From Bacteroidales bacterium UBA6828 (GTDB taxonomy: Bacteria > Bacteroidota > Bacteroidia > Bacteroidales > Paludibacteraceae), in NCBI GenBank assembly GCA_002452095.1, contig DKEG01000018.1:1-27341 (forward strand): DNA of 27,341 bases. The letters are read 5' to 3'. The translations under genes and the position numbers were made by a program. Positions 7,929 to 14,662 of this stretch are shown here, piece by piece (position 1 is the first letter of the stretch; every line of letters begins with the position of its first letter). Below the pieces are notes generated by a model. That model was not told where the DNA came from and did no database searches. It worked only from the letters and a program-made list of their open reading frames with translations.

Positions 7929-8360
7929 ATGTTACAACCTAAGAAAACGAAATTCCGCCGCTCGCAAAAAGGCCGTATCAAAGGCATCGCGCAACGCGGC
8001 AATGAGTTGGCATTCGGCTCATTCGGTATCAAATCGCTTGGTACCATCTGGTTGACAGGTCGTCAAATCGAAGCAGCCCGTGTTGCTGTAACACGTTACA
8101 TGCAACGTCAAGGTCAGGTATGGATTCGCGTGTTCCCGGATAAACCTATCACTAAGAAACCTTTGGATGTCCGTATGGGTAAAGGTAAAGGTGCTCCCGA
8201 GGGATTCGTAGTTCCATTGGAGCCCGGACGTATCATCTTCGAGGTCGACGGCGTACCTTACGAAGTGGCCAAAGAGGCACTTCGTCTGGCTGCTCAGAAA
8301 CTTCCTATCACTACTAAGTTTGTCGTAAGACGTGATTACGACCCAACCCAAAATGTTTAA
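7929..8360 (+). CDS. rplP: 50S ribosomal protein L16
   Basis: L16 binds at the A-site side of the large subunit and helps position tRNA. The 143-residue product begins MLQPKKTKFRRSQKGRIKG and contains the family signatures TRYMQRQGQVWIRVFPDKPI and the KGKGAPEGFVVPLEPGRIIF region, where the KGKG.PE motif is typical. Length is slightly above Escherichia coli L16 (136) and normal for Bacteroidota. rpmC follows eight bases later. Confidence 0.97.
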   Translation: MLQPKKTKFRRSQKGRIKGIAQRGNELAFGSFGIKSLGTIWLTGRQIEAARVAVTRYMQRQGQVWIRVFPDKPITKKPLDVRMGKGKGAPEGFVVPLEPGRIIFEVDGVPYEVAKEALRLAAQKLPITTKFVVRRDYDPTQNV

Positions 8361-8368
8361 TCAGGATT

Positions 8369-8563
8369 ATGAAAACAGCTGAAATTAAAGAATTAACTAC
8401 CGCTGAGATCCAAGAGCGTCTCGCTGCAGAGAAAGATGCACTCGTGCGCCTCAAACTGAATCACAGCATTTCTCCGCTCGACAATCCGTTGCAGATTAAG
8501 GTTGCTCGTAAGACAATCGCACGCCTTGCAACCGAACTCCGTGCAAGAGAATTAACCAAGTAA
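8369..8563 (+). CDS. rpmC: 50S ribosomal protein L29
   Basis: L29 is a small two-helix protein at the tunnel exit next to L23. The 64-residue product MKTAEIKELTTAEIQERL... has the typical N-terminal EL(T/S) helix cap and the second helix motif NPLQIKVARKTIARLATELR. Length matches the family. It stands between rplP and rpsQ in canonical order, with eight bases before it and 14 after. Confidence 0.95.
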   Translation: MKTAEIKELTTAEIQERLAAEKDALVRLKLNHSISPLDNPLQIKVARKTIARLATELRARELTK

Positions 8564-8577
8564 AAAACGAAAGTGAA

Positions 8578-8835
8578 ATGGAAACAAGAAATTTAAGAAA
8601 AGAGCGTGTGGGAGTTGTCGTTTCCAACAAGATGGATAAGACCATTGTCGTAGCCGTTAAGTGGAAAGAGAAACACCCCATCTATGGCAAGTTTGTCAAT
8701 AAAACTCGCAAGTTCCATGTTCATGACGAGAAGAACGAGTGTGGTATCGGCGATACTGTCCGCATTATGGAGACTCGTCCGCTGAGCAAAACTGTTCGTT
8801 GGCGTCTAACTCAAATTATTGAAAGGGCTAAGTAA
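8578..8835 (+). CDS. rpsQ: 30S ribosomal protein S17
   Basis: S17 is an early-binding OB-fold protein of the 30S body that stabilises the 5' domain of 16S rRNA. The 85-residue product has RKERVGVVVSNKMDKTIVVA, HPIYGKFVNKTRKFHVHDEK and the signature GDTVRIMETRPLSKTVRWRL. Length is normal. It ends two bases before the rplN start, so the two are probably translationally coupled. Confidence 0.97.
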   Translation: METRNLRKERVGVVVSNKMDKTIVVAVKWKEKHPIYGKFVNKTRKFHVHDEKNECGIGDTVRIMETRPLSKTVRWRLTQIIERAK

Positions 8836-8837
8836 TT

Positions 8838-9203
8838 ATGATACAACAAGAATCAAGACTTACGGTTGCGGACAACTCAGGTGCTAAAGAGGCATTGTGC
8901 ATCCGCGTACTGGGCGGAACCAAAAAACGTTACGCCACCCTCGGCGACACCATCGTGGTTGCAGTCAAGGGCGTTATCCCCTCTTCCGACATCAAGGACG
9001 GTGCGGTTAGCCGCGCTATCGTTGTCCGCGTTAAGAAAGAGGTTCGCCGTGCCGATGGTAGTTACATCCGTTTCGATGACAACGCATGCGTGCTTGTCAA
9101 CAACGCGGGGGAACTCCGTGGTTCGCGTATCTTCGGTCCCGTTGCTCGTGAACTCCGTCAAACCAATATGAAGATTATTTCTCTGGCACCTGAAGTGCTT
9201 TAA
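8838..9203 (+). CDS. rplN: 50S ribosomal protein L14
   Basis: L14 is on the intersubunit face of the 50S, forms a bridge to 16S rRNA and is the docking site for silencing factor RsfS. The 121-residue product starts MIQQESRLTVADNSGAKEAL and ends RELRQTNMKIISLAPEVL, both invariant family hallmarks. Length is normal. It opens the spc part of the cluster, which here is fused to the S10 part without a promoter in between. Confidence 0.98.
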   Translation: MIQQESRLTVADNSGAKEALCIRVLGGTKKRYATLGDTIVVAVKGVIPSSDIKDGAVSRAIVVRVKKEVRRADGSYIRFDDNACVLVNNAGELRGSRIFGPVARELRQTNMKIISLAPEVL

Positions 9204-9223
9204 TCATCTAAATTATTACAGTA

Positions 9224-9532
9224 ATGGCAAAATTACATATTAAGAAAGGTGATACCGTTTATGTTAACGCGGGTGCATCGAAAGGCAAAACCGGTCGCGT
9301 GCTGGAGGTGCTTGTAGATAAGCAGCGTGCTATCGTAGAAGGTGTTAATATGGTATCGAAAAGTACCAAACCTAATGCAAAGAACCCACAAGGGGGTATC
9401 GTTAAACAAGAGGCTTCTATCCATATCTCCAACCTCAACCCCGTTGAGAACGGCAAACCGGTTCGCGTAGGCCGTGTGGAGAAAGACGGAAAGTTAGTCC
9501 GTGTATCTAAAAAAACCGGAAAGGAGATTTAA
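9224..9532 (+). CDS. rplX: 50S ribosomal protein L24
   Basis: L24 is one of the two assembly-initiating proteins of the 50S and lies near the tunnel exit. The 102-residue product begins MAKLHIKKGDTVYVNAGASK, which is the KOW motif (GDTVYVNAGASKGKTGRV), and continues VEGVNMVSKSTKPNAKNPQG and ISNLNPV. The stop codon TAA overlaps the ATG of rplE by one base, a sign of coupled translation. Its 3' end contains the Shine-Dalgarno site of rplE. Confidence 0.97.
   Translation: MAKLHIKKGDTVYVNAGASKGKTGRVLEVLVDKQRAIVEGVNMVSKSTKPNAKNPQGGIVKQEASIHISNLNPVENGKPVRVGRVEKDGKLVRVSKKTGKEI
9521..9526 (+). promoter_or_regulatory. Shine-Dalgarno site for rplE inside rplX
   Basis: AAGGAG lies five bases ahead of the first rplE ATG (eight ahead of the second) within the last codons of rplX. 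Together with the TAATG stop/start overlap it suggests re-initiation by the same ribosome. Confidence 0.45.
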
Positions 9533-10077
9533 TGATGAATACAGCAAGTCTGAAGCAAGATTATCAGGAGCGTATCGTTCCTATCTTGATGAAAGAGTTC
9601 AACTACACTACAGTAATGCAGTGCCCGAAACTCACCAAGATTGTCCTCAATCAAGGTCTCGGCGAGGCTGTTGCCGACAAGAAGATCGTCGATGTCGCTC
9701 AAGCAGAAATGACAGCCATCGCTGGTCAGAAAGCCGTTGCCACACTCTCCAAGAAGGATATTGCCAACTTTAAGGTACGTAAAAAAATGCCTATCGGCGT
9801 TCGCGTAACCCTGCGTGGTGAGCGTATGTACGAGTTCTTGGAGCGTCTCGTTCGCGTAGCCCTCCCTCGTATTCGCGACTTCAAAGGTATCGAGAACAAG
9901 ATGGACGGACGTGGTAACTACACCCTTGGTATCCAAGAGCAAATTATCTTCCCGGAAATTAACATTGATAACATTACCAAACTGCTCGGTATGAACATCA
10001 CGTTCGTTACCACTGCGCAAACCGATGAAGAAGGTTTCGCTCTCCTCCGCGAGTTTGGCTTACCATTCAAAAAGTAA
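9532..10077 (+). CDS. rplE: 50S ribosomal protein L5
   Basis: L5 binds 5S rRNA with L18 and forms the central protuberance, contacting P-site tRNA. The 181-residue product contains PKLTKIVLNQGLGEAV near residues 26-41, KKDIANFKVRKKMPIGVRVT, and the C-terminal signature LGMNITFVTTAQTDEEGFAL. Two ATG codons stand side by side (9532 and 9535); either gives a normal L5. The first overlaps the rplX stop by one base. rpsN begins five bases after its stop. Confidence 0.97.
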   Translation: MMNTASLKQDYQERIVPILMKEFNYTTVMQCPKLTKIVLNQGLGEAVADKKIVDVAQAEMTAIAGQKAVATLSKKDIANFKVRKKMPIGVRVTLRGERMYEFLERLVRVALPRIRDFKGIENKMDGRGNYTLGIQEQIIFPEINIDNITKLLGMNITFVTTAQTDEEGFALLREFGLPFKK

Positions 10078-10082
10078 TCGCT

Positions 10083-10352
10083 ATGGCAAAAGAATCAATG
10101 AAAGCCCGCGAGGTAAAACGCGCCGCTCTCGTCGCTAAATATGCTGCGAAACGCGCCCAACTCCTCAAGGATGGCGACTATGTAGGTCTCCAGTCTCTGC
10201 CTAAGAACGCAAGCCCTGTCCGTCTGCACAACCGTTGCAAGATCACGGGTCGTCCGAAAGGTTATATGCGTGCATTCGGTTTGTCGCGTATTCAGTTCCG
10301 CGAGATGGCTTCCAAAGGGCTTATCCCCGGAGTGAAGAAGGCAAGTTGGTAA
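10083..10352 (+). CDS. rpsN: 30S ribosomal protein S14, zinc-free form
   Basis: S14 is a late-assembling protein of the 30S head needed for A-site function. The 89-residue product begins MAKESMKAREVKRAALVAKY and has the signature CKITGRPKGYMRAFGLSRIQ. It lacks the two CXXC pairs of the zinc-binding form (a single Cys remains), so it is the zinc-independent type. It is followed by a 367-base gap that interrupts the otherwise compact cluster before rpsH. Confidence 0.97.
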   Translation: MAKESMKAREVKRAALVAKYAAKRAQLLKDGDYVGLQSLPKNASPVRLHNRCKITGRPKGYMRAFGLSRIQFREMASKGLIPGVKKASW

Positions 10353-10371
10353 TCGTACTGAAACTATACGC

Positions 10372-10399
10372 CCCGAAGGAGTTTCCATACTCCTTCGGG
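10372..10399 (+). terminator. Perfect hairpin after rpsN, possible attenuator
   Basis: CCCGAAGGAGT (10372-10382) and ACTCCTTCGGG (10389-10399) pair over 11 bases with a six-base loop. There is no T-tract behind it, so it may be an RNA processing or stabilising structure instead of a terminator. It starts 19 bases after the rpsN stop. Confidence 0.5.
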
Positions 10400-10682
10400 A
10401 CTGCCATATAGTCATTTGGCATTTTCCGCTTTTGGACTGCCAATTTGCTCTGCAAATGACTGACACTGTGTCGTTGTTGGATAATAAATGTTAAATACGT
10501 TTTGTGCACCATTTAGCATAGGATGTGCATAGGATGTGAGGAGGATAGGCTACTTTTAACTATCTATTCTGTTAATGTTTATTTATTCTACAATACATTG
10601 TGGCACGATATTTGTAGATGTGAATAGGTTGCGCCGTCTGCAAAGATGTCAGCGACTAAAATCAACTTATTATTAAATATTG

Positions 10683-10697
10683 TCCCGGCAGCCGGGA
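10683..10697 (+). promoter_or_regulatory. GC-rich palindrome just upstream of rpsH
   Basis: TCCCGGC and GCCGGGA flank a single A, a 15-base near-perfect palindrome in otherwise A/T-rich sequence, ending 22 bases before the rpsH ATG. As DNA it could be an operator; as RNA it would form a short hairpin close to the initiation site. S8, the product of the next gene, is the known spc operon repressor in Escherichia coli, but its target there looks different. Confidence 0.4.
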
Positions 10698-10719
10698 TTA
10701 ATTTAACAACAAAACATTT

Positions 10720-11115
10720 ATGACAGATCCTATCGCAGATTATCTGACTCGTCTCAGAAATGCAATCAAAGCCGGTCATCGCGTAGTTGAGGTGCCTGCT
10801 TCGAATCTGAAGAAAGAGATCACTCGTATCTTGTTTGAGAAAGGTTATATCCTCTCTTACAAGTTCGTGGAAGATGGACCTCAGGGCACAATCAAGATTG
10901 CTCTGAAGTATGATCCCGTTAACAAAGTTAACGCCATCAAGAGTTTGCAACGTGTATCCACCCCGGGTCTTCGTAAGTATGTGGGCTATCGCGAGATGCC
11001 GCGCGTGCTGAACGGATTGGGTATCGCTATCCTTTCTACTTCGAAAGGTGTGATGACCAACAAGGAAGCCCTTGGGCAACAGTTGGGTGGCGAGGTTATT
11101 TGTTATGTTTATTAA
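10720..11115 (+). CDS. rpsH: 30S ribosomal protein S8
   Basis: S8 is a primary 16S rRNA binder of the 30S platform and in Escherichia coli also represses the spc operon by binding its mRNA. The 131-residue product begins MTDPIADYLTRLRNAIKAGH and contains VSTPGLRKYVGYREMPRVLN and the C-terminal signature GIAILSTSKGVMTNKEALGQ, with the final GGEVICYVY. Length is normal. It follows the longest gap of the cluster. rplF starts 18 bases downstream with a Shine-Dalgarno site. Confidence 0.97.
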   Translation: MTDPIADYLTRLRNAIKAGHRVVEVPASNLKKEITRILFEKGYILSYKFVEDGPQGTIKIALKYDPVNKVNAIKSLQRVSTPGLRKYVGYREMPRVLNGLGIAILSTSKGVMTNKEALGQQLGGEVICYVY

Positions 11116-11118
11116 TGT

Positions 11119-11127
11119 AAGGAGGAG
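11119..11127 (+). promoter_or_regulatory. Strong Shine-Dalgarno site for rplF
   Basis: AAGGAGGAG lies six bases before the rplF ATG. A site this good is rare in Bacteroidota and stands out from the other genes of the cluster, most of which have only A/T-rich leaders. Confidence 0.65.
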
Positions 11128-11133
11128 AAGACT

Positions 11134-11691
11134 ATGTCAAGAATTGGTAAATTACCTATCGCAATCCCTGCAGGCGTAACTGTAACCGTTAGCCCCGAAA
11201 ATGTAGTAACCGTAAAAGGTCCCAAGGGGGAACTTGCTCAGGCTGTTGATCCTTTAATTACGGTTACTGTAGAGGATGGCGTTTGCCACGTTACTCGTCC
11301 GAATGACGAAAAAGAAAGCCGCGCTAAACATGGTTTGTATCGCGCGCTGATTCATAATATGGTTGTTGGTGTACACGACGGTTACAAGAAAGTTCTCGAA
11401 CTTGTCGGTGTCGGTTTCCGTGTGGAAATGCTCCAACCGCAGGTACTGAACCTTACTCTGGGTTATACTCACCCTATCTATCTCGGCTTGCCGAAAGAGA
11501 TTAAAGTGGAGACTAAGTCGGAGCGTAACCAGAACCCGCTTATTTTCTTGGAGTCGGCTGACAAGCAACTTCTTGGCCAGGTTTGTGCCAAGATACGCTC
11601 GTTCCGTCGCCCTGAACCTTACAAAGGCAAGGGTGTTAAGTTCCAAGGTGAAGTTGTACGTCGTAAGGCTGGTAAATCGGCTGGTAAATAA
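11134..11691 (+). CDS. rplF: 50S ribosomal protein L6
   Basis: L6 lies near the sarcin-ricin loop and the factor-binding site of the 50S and has two similar domains. The 185-residue product begins MSRIGKLPIAIPAGVTVTVS, shows the first-domain VTVKGPKGELAQ, and ends with the hallmark RRPEPYKGKGVKFQGEVVRR followed by KAGKSAGK. Length is slightly above Escherichia coli L6 (177), as is usual in this phylum. It is preceded by a strong Shine-Dalgarno site and followed by rplR after 16 bases. Confidence 0.97.
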   Translation: MSRIGKLPIAIPAGVTVTVSPENVVTVKGPKGELAQAVDPLITVTVEDGVCHVTRPNDEKESRAKHGLYRALIHNMVVGVHDGYKKVLELVGVGFRVEMLQPQVLNLTLGYTHPIYLGLPKEIKVETKSERNQNPLIFLESADKQLLGQVCAKIRSFRRPEPYKGKGVKFQGEVVRRKAGKSAGK

Positions 11692-11707
11692 TAGAAAGGA
11701 ATAAGTT

Positions 11708-12052
11708 ATGAATCAGAAAATTGCAAGAAGACTTAAAATTAAAGCATCTATCCGTACCAAGGTATCGGGTACTGCTGAGCGTCCTCGTCTGACCGTATTC
11801 CGTAGCAACAGCCAAATTTACGCTCAAGTAATTGATGATACCAAGGGCGTTACACTTGCTAATGCTTCATCTCTCGGAATTAAAGATAAAATGACCAAGA
11901 GCGAAAAAGCCGCTCAGGTAGGCAAAATGATTGCAGAGGCTGCTCTGAAAGCCGGCATTCAGGAGGTTGTGTTCGATCGTAACGGCTACCTCTACCATGG
12001 TCGAGTTCAATCATTGGCAGATGCTGCTCGTGAAGCAGGTCTCAAATTCTAA
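11708..12052 (+). CDS. rplR: 50S ribosomal protein L18
   Basis: L18 binds 5S rRNA with L5 and attaches it to the central protuberance. The 114-residue product has the N-terminal basic region ARRLKIKASIRTKVSGTAER, then PRLTVFRSNSQIYAQVIDD and the C-terminal signature DRNGYLYHGRVQSLADAARE. Length is normal. A weak AAAGGAAT lies ahead of the start. It is located between rplF and rpsE as in the standard spc order. Confidence 0.97.
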   Translation: MNQKIARRLKIKASIRTKVSGTAERPRLTVFRSNSQIYAQVIDDTKGVTLANASSLGIKDKMTKSEKAAQVGKMIAEAALKAGIQEVVFDRNGYLYHGRVQSLADAAREAGLKF

Positions 12053-12067
12053 ACACGCTGACTAACA

Positions 12068-12574
12068 ATGAATCGAGTTAAAACAACACAAGACTTGGAA
12101 CTCAAGGAGCGCCTTGTCGCAGTTAACCGCGTAACCAAAGTTACGAAAGGTGGACGTACCTTTACATTTGCAGCCATCGTTGTTGTAGGAGATGGAAACG
12201 GCATCGTTGGTTATGGTTTGGGTAAAGCGGGTGAGGTTACCGCTGCTATCGCAAAGGCTACCGAGTCTGCTAAAAAGAACCTTATCCAAGTGCCTGTACT
12301 TAATGGTACGATTCCTCACGAGCAGTATGCTAAGTTCGGCGGTGCTCGCGTATATATCCAACCTGCTACTCACGGTACCGGTGTGAAGGCCGGTGGCGCT
12401 ATGCGTGCCGTCCTCGAGTCTGTCGGTGTTACCGACGTGCTCGCTAAGGCAAAAGGCTCTTCCAACCCTCACAACCTCGTCAAGGCTACCGTTGCCGCTC
12501 TCGCAGAACTGCGTGATGCACGCACCGTGGCTCAAAACCGTGGCGTAAGCCTCTCTACAGTGTTTAACGGATAA
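12068..12574 (+). CDS. rpsE: 30S ribosomal protein S5
   Basis: S5 is at the hinge of the 30S near the decoding site and the mRNA entry tunnel; changes in it can cause spectinomycin resistance or error-prone decoding. The 168-residue product has LKERLVAVNRVTKVTKGGRT, GDGNGIVGYGLGKAGEVTAA, and the C-terminal KAKGSSNPHNLVKATVAALA. The loop VTKGGR that is altered in spectinomycin resistance is present in an ordinary form. rpmD follows after 13 bases. Confidence 0.97.
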   Translation: MNRVKTTQDLELKERLVAVNRVTKVTKGGRTFTFAAIVVVGDGNGIVGYGLGKAGEVTAAIAKATESAKKNLIQVPVLNGTIPHEQYAKFGGARVYIQPATHGTGVKAGGAMRAVLESVGVTDVLAKAKGSSNPHNLVKATVAALAELRDARTVAQNRGVSLSTVFNG

Positions 12575-12587
12575 TTTTCTCATCACT

Positions 12588-12764
12588 ATGGCTACTATCA
12601 AGATTCAACAAGTACGCAGCATTATCCGCTGCCCGAAAGTACAGAAGGCTACTATGGAAGCCCTCGGTCTTCGTAAAATCAACGCCATCGTGGAGCACGA
12701 GGCTACTCCTGCTATTCTCGGAATGGTAGAGAAGGTAAAACATTTGGTTAAAGTAATTGATTAA
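12588..12764 (+). CDS. rpmD: 50S ribosomal protein L30
   Basis: L30 is a small, non-universal 50S protein. Translation from the ATG at 12588 gives 58 residues, starting MATIKIQQVRSIIRCPKVQK and continuing ALGLRKINAIVEHEATPAIL, which are the IrcpkvQkaTLealGLrki and GM..kVkHLV segments of the family. The predicted size is that of bacterial L30. It sits between rpsE (13 bases) and rplO (12 bases), its canonical place. Confidence 0.96.
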   Translation: MATIKIQQVRSIIRCPKVQKATMEALGLRKINAIVEHEATPAILGMVEKVKHLVKVID

Positions 12765-12776
12765 TACGTAAAAGCA

Positions 12777-13223
12777 ATGGAATTACATAATTTAACTCCG
12801 GCTGCTGGCTCGGTTAAAACCGCAAAACGTATCGGTCGTGGTGCCGGTTCGGGACTCGGCGGAACCTCTACCCGTGGTCATAAGGGTGCAAAATCGCGTT
12901 CGGGCTACTCCAAGAAGATTGGTTTCGAGGGTGGTCAGATGCCTATGCAACGTCGTTTGCCTAAGTTCGGTTTCAAGAATATCAACCGCGTTGAGTACAA
13001 GGCTGTCAACCTCTCTACTCTTCAGGCTTTGGCTGATGCAAAACATCTTGAGAAAATCGGCTTGATCGAACTGCACGAGGCTGGTTTTATCAACAAGACA
13101 ACCCTTGTTAAAATTCTTGGCAACGGTACACTTACCGCAAAATTGACCGTCGAGGCGAATGCATTCAGCAAATCTGCTGAAGAGGCTATTACGGCTGCCG
13201 GTGGTACCATCGTTAAGATCTAA
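12777..13223 (+). CDS. rplO: 50S ribosomal protein L15
   Basis: L15 is a late assembly protein of the 50S with a long extended N-terminus. The 148-residue product begins MELHNLTPAAGSVKTAKRIG and has the glycine-rich RGAGSGLGGTSTRGHKGAKS and FEGGQMPMQRRLPKFGFKN signatures. The C-terminal globular domain includes EANAFSKSAEEAITAAGGTI. Length is normal. A long hairpin follows the stop codon and separates it from secY. Confidence 0.97.
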   Translation: MELHNLTPAAGSVKTAKRIGRGAGSGLGGTSTRGHKGAKSRSGYSKKIGFEGGQMPMQRRLPKFGFKNINRVEYKAVNLSTLQALADAKHLEKIGLIELHEAGFINKTTLVKILGNGTLTAKLTVEANAFSKSAEEAITAAGGTIVKI

Positions 13224-13230
13224 TTTACAG

Positions 13231-13276
13231 AGAAGCATTCCCGAGCAGGTTTTGTTACCTGTTCGGGAATACTTCT
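13231..13276 (+). terminator. Long hairpin between rplO and secY, possible attenuator
   Basis: A stem of 14 pairs (13237-13250 with 13257-13270, one G-U) extended by a further five pairs after one mismatch (AGAAG with CTTCT) encloses the loop TTTGTT. It is the strongest hairpin in the cluster except for the final terminator, but the following bases are A-rich rather than T-rich on this strand. It may lower secY expression relative to the ribosomal genes or protect the upstream mRNA. Confidence 0.55.
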
Positions 13277-13293
13277 GCAAAAAAACGCAAAGT

Positions 13294-14634
13294 ATGAAAT
13301 TTATCGAAACATGTAAGAATATCTGGAAGATTGAGGATCTCCGCAACCGATTGCTGACCACGCTTTTGTTCGTGCTTATCTATCGTTTCGGCTCATTCAT
13401 CGTTCTTCCCGGTATTGACCCGACGGCATTGTCTGCTCTGCACTCGCAGACAGCAGGCGGCTTGATGGCGCTTCTGGATATGTTCTCCGGTGGTGCGTTC
13501 TCCAATGCATCTGTCTTTGCGCTCGGTATTATGCCTTACATCTCTGCTTCTATCGTAATTCAACTGCTAACCATTGCAGTGCCTTACTTCCAGAAAATGC
13601 AGAAAGAAGGGGAATCCGGACGCCAGAAAATGAACCAAATTACGCGCTATCTGACCGTTGCTATCCTTCTGTTCCAAGGACCGAGTTATTTGGTTAACCT
13701 TTCGGTGCAGATGGCACAGGCAGGTCAACCGTTGGTTATCGGTTTCAACTGGTTTACGATTTCTTCCACTATCCTCCTCTGCGCAGGCTCAATGTTTGTA
13801 ATGTGGTTGGGTGAGCGTATTACCGACCGTGGTATAGGAAATGGTATTTCCTTTATCATCTTGATAGGTATCATTGCGCGTTTCCCGAGTGCACTCATTC
13901 AGGAGTTCTCCAGTCGTTTGAACGATGCTGGTGGCGGTTTGATCGTCTTCATTGCGGAGATCGTAATTCTGCTCTTCGTATTTGCTTTTGCAATTATGCT
14001 GGTACAAGGTACTCGTAAAATCCCGGTACAATATGCAAAACGTATCCAGGGGAATAAACAATATGGTGGCGTGCGTCAGTACATTCCTCTCAAGGTGAAT
14101 GCTGCTAACGTAATGCCTATTATCTTTGCTCAGGCAATTATGTTTATTCCTATCGCTATTGTCGGATTCCGTGCTGACGGCAGCAATGCATTTGTAAGAG
14201 CATTTATGGACAACAACGGTTTTTGGTACAATCTCGTTTTTGCTATCCTTATCATCGCTTTCACCTATTTCTACACCGCGATTATCATCAATCCCGTTCA
14301 GATGGCGGAGAACCTGAAACTGAACAACGGATTTATCCCCGGTGTGAAACCCGGTAAGAAAACGGCGGAGTATATTGATACGATTATGTCCCGTATCACT
14401 TTGCCCGGTTCTGTCCTTTTGGCGATTATTGCTATCCTGCCTGCTTTTGCCCGCCTTTGCGGTGTCAGTATGGGCTTTGCGCAGTTCTTCGGTGGTACCT
14501 CTTTGCTGATTATGGTCGGTGTTATCCTTGATACCCTCCAGCAGATTGAGAGCCACTTGCTGATGCGCCACTATGATGGCTTCTTTGAGTCGGGTATGCG
14601 TATCAAAGGTCGTTCGGGAGCGATGGCTTACTAA
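13294..14634 (+). CDS. secY: Protein translocase subunit SecY
   Basis: SecY is the channel of the Sec translocon in the inner membrane, through which exported and membrane proteins pass. The 446-residue product begins MKFIETCKNIWKIEDLRNRL and has about ten membrane segments, the first near 20-40. Family signatures GIMPYISASIVIQLL, the cytoplasmic loop RKIPVQYAKR and GGTSLLIMVGVILDTLQQIE are present. An upstream in-frame ATG at 13159 lies inside rplO and is rejected. The start is placed where the family N-terminus begins. It follows a long hairpin. Confidence 0.97.
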   Translation: MKFIETCKNIWKIEDLRNRLLTTLLFVLIYRFGSFIVLPGIDPTALSALHSQTAGGLMALLDMFSGGAFSNASVFALGIMPYISASIVIQLLTIAVPYFQKMQKEGESGRQKMNQITRYLTVAILLFQGPSYLVNLSVQMAQAGQPLVIGFNWFTISSTILLCAGSMFVMWLGERITDRGIGNGISFIILIGIIARFPSALIQEFSSRLNDAGGGLIVFIAEIVILLFVFAFAIMLVQGTRKIPVQYAKRIQGNKQYGGVRQYIPLKVNAANVMPIIFAQAIMFIPIAIVGFRADGSNAFVRAFMDNNGFWYNLVFAILIIAFTYFYTAIIINPVQMAENLKLNNGFIPGVKPGKKTAEYIDTIMSRITLPGSVLLAIIAILPAFARLCGVSMGFAQFFGGTSLLIMVGVILDTLQQIESHLLMRHYDGFFESGMRIKGRSGAMAY

Positions 14635-14662
14635 TCACGGACTTATTTGGTAATCTTTTAAG

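Larger units (their letters stand above)
10353..10719 (+). other. Non-coding gap between rpsN and rpsH with several structures
   Basis: This is by far the longest break in the ribosomal cluster. It holds a perfect 11-pair hairpin (10372-10399), a pair of inverted copies AGTCATTTG (10410-10418) and CAAATGACT (10453-10461), a local ATTTGC/GCAAAT hairpin (10443-10457), a perfect 11-base tandem duplication CATAGGATGTG at 10517-10538, a weak -7-like GATATTTG at 10607-10614, and a 15-base palindrome at 10683-10697 just before rpsH. I found no open frame of interest here. Confidence 0.7.

Noticed and set aside
10577..10614. Promoter for rpsH
   Set aside because: GATATTTG resembles a -7 box, but the first base does not fit and there is no TTTG or TTG about 20 bases upstream, so I list it only as part of the gap.
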